From: Mesorhizobium sp. M3A.F.Ca.ET.080.04.2.1
Lineage (GTDB): Bacteria > Pseudomonadota > Alphaproteobacteria > Rhizobiales > Rhizobiaceae
Assembly (NCBI RefSeq): GCF_003952525.1
Contig: NZ_CP034451.1
Span: forward strand, 1,984,001 to 2,048,000
Direction: 5' to 3'
DNA length: 64,000 nucleotides
Every line of letters starts with the position of its first letter. The stretch's first letter is position 1. Position numbers and translations under genes: made by a program. Below, piece after piece: positions 60,089-64,000 of this stretch. The notes below the pieces were generated by a model. It had not been told where the DNA came from and did not search any database. It saw only the letters and a program-made list of their open reading frames with translations.

Positions 60089-61426
60089 CTATCGAGAGCG
60101 GTGCTCGAACGCCGCCTCGGCCAGGAGGCCGTGGTCCGAAAGCAGCCTCGCCGCGGCGGCCAATTCCCCGAACGGCAGTCCCGAGCGCTCCGCCATCGCC
60201 AGCAAGGAATGCTCTCCGTCGGCAAGATTGAGCACCCAAAGCAGGGACATCGAGGTTGCGCCCGAAGACTTCTGCCCGCCCAGGGCAGCGTAGAGACCGC
60301 GCCTGCCGAGTTGCGGCTCGCCCTTGGGAAAAAGATTGAGCGGCGTCCAGTCATTTTCGACGATGTCGATCACGTCCATGAGGATACGCAAGGAATCCTC
60401 CAGGTGCTCCGGCCGGATGAAATCGAGATTGTCGGCCGAGGTATGGTACTGCGGGAAGGTGCCGTGGACACTGCGCTGGAACATGCCGACGGGGAGATTG
60501 AAGCCCGGCGAGCAATATTGCCGTTCGTCATAGCCGTAGGGCGAGAAATCGATCAGCTTTGCCCCGTCCTCGCGGCGGAGGACATGGGTCATCGCGCGGT
60601 CAATGGCGGCGTCGCCGCGACGGCTGCGCTTATAGGCCGGGGGGCCGGGGTCGCCTACGCATGACAGCACCAGGCCGTGATCGATCAGATGCAGCCGATC
60701 CTCGTTGCGGGACAGCCAGGCCAGGGCGCCGATCGTGCCCGGAGCAAAGAGGAAGCGGTAGCTGTAGCGCGTCTTCCTTGTCTTGAGGATTCTCGCAAGC
60801 GTTGCCAGCAACGCCAGGCCCGAGCAATTGTCGTTGGCAAGCGAAGGATGGCATATGTGGGCGGAAAGAAGGAATTCCCGCTCCGTCTCACCGCGATGCA
60901 GATATTCGCCGTAGGTGAGGCTGCCGTCCCTGTGCTCCGCATCGATCTCCACCTGGTATAGACCGTCAGGCATGTCGGCCAGGCGGTCATGGGCCATGCA
61001 AAACCCCCAAGTCGGGGCATAGTAGCTTGTGCGGTATGGGATCAGCTGCGGCTGCTCGGGCAGTGTATGGATGTGCGGACGCAGCTCGTCGAGCGTCAGA
61101 ACCCCCTTGAAACCTATGCTGTAGTTGACGACGTGCAGGTTGGATTGAGCGAAATCCACGATCTTGCGTCCATCCGGGCCAATAATGCTTGCCGAGCGGA
61201 TGTTCCATTCCTGCGGAACGGTCCAATCGAACAGCCGGGTTCCGGTGGGCACCTCATGCCGTGCCAGATCGATTTGCTCCGAGAGGATGTCCAGCGTTCG
61301 ACGCACGCCCTCCCCGGTGATGCTCCGGCAGATCGGAAAGAGGCGTTCGGCCAACGCGTAGATTTCCTGCCCAGGACCGGTGGAAGACGGCGGCTGGCCG
61401 AGCCGCGCCGGGACCACGTGTTCCAT
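60089..61426 (-). CDS. DUF4910 (aminopeptidase-like) protein
   Basis: The start at MEHVVPARLGQPPSS gives 445 residues. A family segment LAERLFPICRSITGEGVRRT leads into a zinc-peptidase-like core with SAHICHPSLANDNCSGLALL and a late YGYDERQYCSPG, followed by VHGTFPQYHTSADNLDFI. The layout resembles M28-type peptidases; His and Asp ligands are in the HxCHPSxANDN motif. Such proteins are frequent in surface-polysaccharide loci and may hydrolyse an amide-linked substituent (inference). The C-terminal 90 residues resemble a winged helix. It lies 5 bases after the epimerase stop. Confidence 0.82.
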   Translation of the reverse strand: MEHVVPARLGQPPSSTGPGQEIYALAERLFPICRSITGEGVRRTLDILSEQIDLARHEVPTGTRLFDWTVPQEWNIRSASIIGPDGRKIVDFAQSNLHVVNYSIGFKGVLTLDELRPHIHTLPEQPQLIPYRTSYYAPTWGFCMAHDRLADMPDGLYQVEIDAEHRDGSLTYGEYLHRGETEREFLLSAHICHPSLANDNCSGLALLATLARILKTRKTRYSYRFLFAPGTIGALAWLSRNEDRLHLIDHGLVLSCVGDPGPPAYKRSRRGDAAIDRAMTHVLRREDGAKLIDFSPYGYDERQYCSPGFNLPVGMFQRSVHGTFPQYHTSADNLDFIRPEHLEDSLRILMDVIDIVENDWTPLNLFPKGEPQLGRRGLYAALGGQKSSGATSMSLLWVLNLADGEHSLLAMAERSGLPFGELAAAARLLSDHGLLAEAAFEHRSR

Positions 61427-61431
61427 TCGCG

Positions 61432-62493
61432 CTAACCGGCCGCTGCCTCCAGCTTTCGCGAGGGTTCGGTGACCCGCATCCGCTCGTCCAGGAACTGATT
61501 GGCCCGCAGATATTTGATGTGGCCGATGCGCTGGAAGCGCGGCCCCTCGAATTCCTCGAGCGTGACATTCGACTTGGCGTAGGCCTGGTACAGCTGCTCG
61601 GCACCCTTGCGCGCATCCCATCGCGGCTTGAAGGCAGGCAGCGTGCGCGCAATCTTATCGAAGCTGACGCGATAAGACCGCTTGTCGGGGCCGGCATCGG
61701 AGGCGAATTCAAGACGGCAGCCCGGCACGACGCTGGCCACGATCTCGGCTATGTCGCGGATCCGGTAGTTGTGCTCCGTGCGCCCGACATTGAAGGCTTC
61801 GTTGTGAACGGCCTCGCGCGGCGCTTCCAGTCCGGCGATGAAGGCCCTCGAAATGTCCTCGATGTGGACGATTGGCCGCCATGGCGTACCGTCGGACTTG
61901 AGCAGGATCACGCCTTTGGTGACGGCCCAGGCGACGAGATTGTTCAGCACGATGTCAAAGCGCAGGCGCGGCGACAGGCCGTAGGCCGTGGCGGGGCGGA
62001 AGTAGATCGGGGAGAAGTTGCTGTCGGCCAGTTCCGAAATGTCGCGTTCCGAAAGCACCTTCGACCAGCCGTAGGCAGTGACCGGGTTCAGCTCGGCCGT
62101 TTCGTCGACCATGCCGTCTCCTGCCTGCCCATAGTTGCTGCATGAAGAGGCAAGCAGGAAGCGGGTAACCCCAGCCTGCTTGGCAGCCTTCGCAAAGCGG
62201 ACCGTTCCCTTGTGATTGATCTCATAGGTGATATTGGGATCGAGGTCGGATAAGGGGTCGTTGGAAAGAGCGGCGAGGTGAATAACGGCATCGAATCCCT
62301 CGAGGTCGCTCGCAGTCACATCCCTCACGTCCTTCAGGATGGACGGCACGGCAACCTGCGCTCCTCCCGAGGCAAAGGTGCAGCGGCGGTAGAGATCGCT
62401 GTCGTAGCCGCTGACCGAATGCCCTGCGCGCAGAAGCATCGGCACCATCACCGAGCCGATATAGCCTTGATGGCCGGTTACCATGACTTTCAT
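61432..62493 (-). CDS. NAD-dependent sugar epimerase/dehydratase (extended SDR)
   Basis: The 353-residue enzyme has the extended SDR signature: [20 protein letters not shown] for nucleotide binding, [21 protein letters not shown] and YGWSK with the catalytic Tyr and Lys, and a late [14 protein letters not shown]. It acts on nucleotide sugars such as UDP- or CDP-hexoses; the exact reaction cannot be told from sequence. AAGG lies 7 bases before the ATG. It heads the two-gene operon with the DUF4910 gene. Confidence 0.9.
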   Translation of the reverse strand: MKVMVTGHQGYIGSVMVPMLLRAGHSVSGYDSDLYRRCTFASGGAQVAVPSILKDVRDVTASDLEGFDAVIHLAALSNDPLSDLDPNITYEINHKGTVRFAKAAKQAGVTRFLLASSCSNYGQAGDGMVDETAELNPVTAYGWSKVLSERDISELADSNFSPIYFRPATAYGLSPRLRFDIVLNNLVAWAVTKGVILLKSDGTPWRPIVHIEDISRAFIAGLEAPREAVHNEAFNVGRTEHNYRIRDIAEIVASVVPGCRLEFASDAGPDKRSYRVSFDKIARTLPAFKPRWDARKGAEQLYQAYAKSNVTLEEFEGPRFQRIGHIKYLRANQFLDERMRVTEPSRKLEAAAG

Positions 62494-62710
62494 CGCACAC
62501 CTTTTCGCAAGCGCCCAGAGTCGCGGAGAGGCTAGTTGGGCTCAAAGGAGCGAGCGAGAACGCCAATGGGAGATCGGCATGCCCAGTTGGACGAAAGCTG
62601 GCAACCGGCTACGTCTTTCGGGTAGCGCGCTCCTAAACCTTTCGGAGGATGCGCGTTGGAAACTTGGAAAGGAGGATTCGGTTTCGGTCTCTGGAATGCA
62701 TTCTGCAAGG

Positions 62711-64000
62711 TCACAATCCGAAAACAAAGAGGGCTCGTCCAGATGCGATTGCTATTTCCTGATGGCCGTCGGCAACAAACGATATGGGAGCCGCTCGGGT
62801 ATCGCCATCAATCGACATGCGCCAAACCTCCCGACCCGTAGCGGAGTCGAGCGCGAACAACACTCCTGCGGAAGCGCCAAAAACCAATCCGCCGGCAGTC
62901 GCTAGAAGTCCGCCGTAACCTGAGTCCTGTGCATAGGGAGAATGGAATTCCCACCTTTTCTTCCCGGTCGCAGCGTCGAGTGCTCGCACGAACCTCATCG
63001 GCGGAGCGACCGTCGCGGCTCCGCTGCCTACAAACAGTCCACCCTCCCCACGCTCGACGCCATCATCGGATTTCGTAAAAATCGATGCCGACTCTGTCGC
63101 CGGCACGAAAAACAAACTTTGACTTTGATCGAAGGCCGGATTCGGCCAGTTCGTTCCGCCGCTTCCTGGCTTTATGAGACGTCCTGAAGTGGAAGCGCCT
63201 TCAGGCACAATTGGCCGTCCCGCCCGATCCAGGCCATCGGTCCAATTCTGCTCCACAAAATTTACGCCGGTCAGGAATTCGCCTGTAGCCCTATCGAGCA
63301 CATAATAAAACCCATTCCTGTTTGCCCAGCAGATCACCTTGCGCTTGACGCCATTGATCGTTAGTTCGGCAAGGATGGGCGTCTGATTCGAATCCCAATC
63401 ATGCTCATCATGCGGCGTGAACTGGAAATGCCATTCGAGCTTGCCGGTACTCGCCCGCAGCGCGATCACACTGTTGGTGAACAAGTTGTCACCGGGGCGT
63501 ACATCGTGATTATAATTAGGACTTGGATTGCCCACGCCCCAGTAAAGGAGATCGAGCGACGGGTCGTAGCTGCCCGTCACCCATGTTGGACCGCCACCGG
63601 TACGCCAGGCATCGTTCTTCCAGGTCTCGTGCCCTGGTTCACCAGGACCGGGGATGGTATTGAATTTCCACTTCTCCTTGCCTGTCTCAGGATCGTAGGC
63701 CGCCAGGAATCCGCGGATGCCGAATTCGCCACCGGCGACGCCGACGATGACAGCCTTGTTCACGACCAAAGGTGCCCCCGTCATCGTGAACCCTTCGGAG
63801 GGCTTGGCCACCATGGTTTCCCAGACTTCCTTGCCAGTGTTGGCATCGACGGCGACCAGAACGCCGTCCAAGGTGCCGATGAAGAGAGTGTTGCCAAGTA
63901 CAGCAAGCCCCCTGTTGACCCGGCCACAGCACATCGGCAGGTTGTCGGGAATAGGCCTGTCGAACTTCCAGATCACGCTGCCTGATTTTGTGTCAAAGGC
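62711..64000 (-). CDS. PQQ-dependent alcohol dehydrogenase, C-terminal part
   Basis: The frame is open to the right edge, so the N-terminus is outside the window; the Met at 63976 is internal. The 429 visible residues show the vicinal cysteines (LPMCCGRVNRG) that form the strained disulfide over PQQ, a GVAGGEFGIRGFLAAYD block, PGDNLFTNSVIALRASTGKL, TPHDEHDWDSNQ and several propeller W-motifs. These are features of the methanol/ethanol dehydrogenase family of periplasmic quinoproteins. No C-terminal cytochrome c domain is present, so it would use a separate cytochrome. Substrate is not assignable. Confidence 0.9.
   Translation of the reverse strand, partial: AFDTKSGSVIWKFDRPIPDNLPMCCGRVNRGLAVLGNTLFIGTLDGVLVAVDANTGKEVWETMVAKPSEGFTMTGAPLVVNKAVIVGVAGGEFGIRGFLAAYDPETGKEKWKFNTIPGPGEPGHETWKNDAWRTGGGPTWVTGSYDPSLDLLYWGVGNPSPNYNHDVRPGDNLFTNSVIALRASTGKLEWHFQFTPHDEHDWDSNQTPILAELTINGVKRKVICWANRNGFYYVLDRATGEFLTGVNFVEQNWTDGLDRAGRPIVPEGASTSGRLIKPGSGGTNWPNPAFDQSQSLFFVPATESASIFTKSDDGVERGEGGLFVGSGAATVAPPMRFVRALDAATGKKRWEFHSPYAQDSGYGGLLATAGGLVFGASAGVLFALDSATGREVWRMSIDGDTRAAPISFVADGHQEIAIASGRALFVFGL

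Noticed and set aside
62483..62905. 140-codon plus-strand frame at the epimerase/dehydrogenase boundary
   Set aside because: It overlaps the 3' end of the dehydrogenase gene and has no protein-like features.

Overview
The window is GC-rich (low-to-mid 60s percent by eye) alphaproteobacterial DNA and looks like a Mesorhizobium or close relative in the Rhizobiales. The imp/tss gene order, the many twin-arginine and lipoprotein leaders, and short palindromic intergenic repeats of a type I associate with Mesorhizobium chromosomes point that way. The genus is an inference; there is no rRNA or other phylogenetic marker.

Region 1 (1-15352) is one long plus-strand type VI secretion (T6SS) operon: tssA (3' end only), tssB, tssC, hcp, tssE, tssF, tssG, tagH, tssJ, tssK, tssL, tssM, tagF. 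Junctions are tight, often ATGA or TGATG overlaps. The sheath ATPase tssH/clpV is absent and is presumably outside the window. Region 2 (15352-22490) is the effector-delivery module. On plus: a DUF2169 adaptor, a thiolase-fold protein that has lost all three condensing-enzyme catalytic residues, a PAAR-like (DUF4150) protein with a C-terminal HNH/Endo VII-like candidate toxin domain, and an AT-richer beta-propeller protein that is the candidate immunity protein. Converging on minus: vgrG, a DUF6484 gene and a truncated TIGR02270-type HEAT gene. Base composition shifts sharply at the convergence point, suggesting replacement of the toxin/immunity cassette.

Region 3 (22795-35588) is a second T6SS operon with paralogues of tagH, tssL and tssM, followed by the PppA phosphatase, the PpkA kinase, a DUF1036 protein and a membrane-anchored M23 peptidase/transglycosylase-like protein. 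It looks like a second membrane complex or regulatory arm with its own threonine-phosphorylation switch and cell-wall enzyme. Region 4 (35916-41846) holds two exported caspase-like proteins flanking an OmpA-like protein, a DUF6931-type protein and a small lipoprotein.

Region 5 (42109-48661) is an envelope-stress and lipid island: a TetR regulator divergent from pspA-yiaAB with three GAAC-n3-GTTC palindromes between them, a three-domain MFS/acyltransferase/acyl-ACP synthetase (Aas type), and a frameshifted membrane protein gene.

Region 6 (48963-62493) is a surface-polysaccharide region: an O-antigen polymerase/ligase-like protein, an acyltransferase-3 protein, a Crp/Fnr regulator and a LuxR-type regulator with a degenerate receiver, then sugar-modification genes (PLP aminotransferase, PIG-L deacetylase, sugar-1-phosphate cytidylyltransferase, C-methyltransferase, RfbC epimerase, DUF4910 protein, NAD epimerase). 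The window ends inside a PQQ-dependent alcohol dehydrogenase gene. Four copies of a hairpin-forming repeat sit at gene 3' ends in regions 3 and 6.
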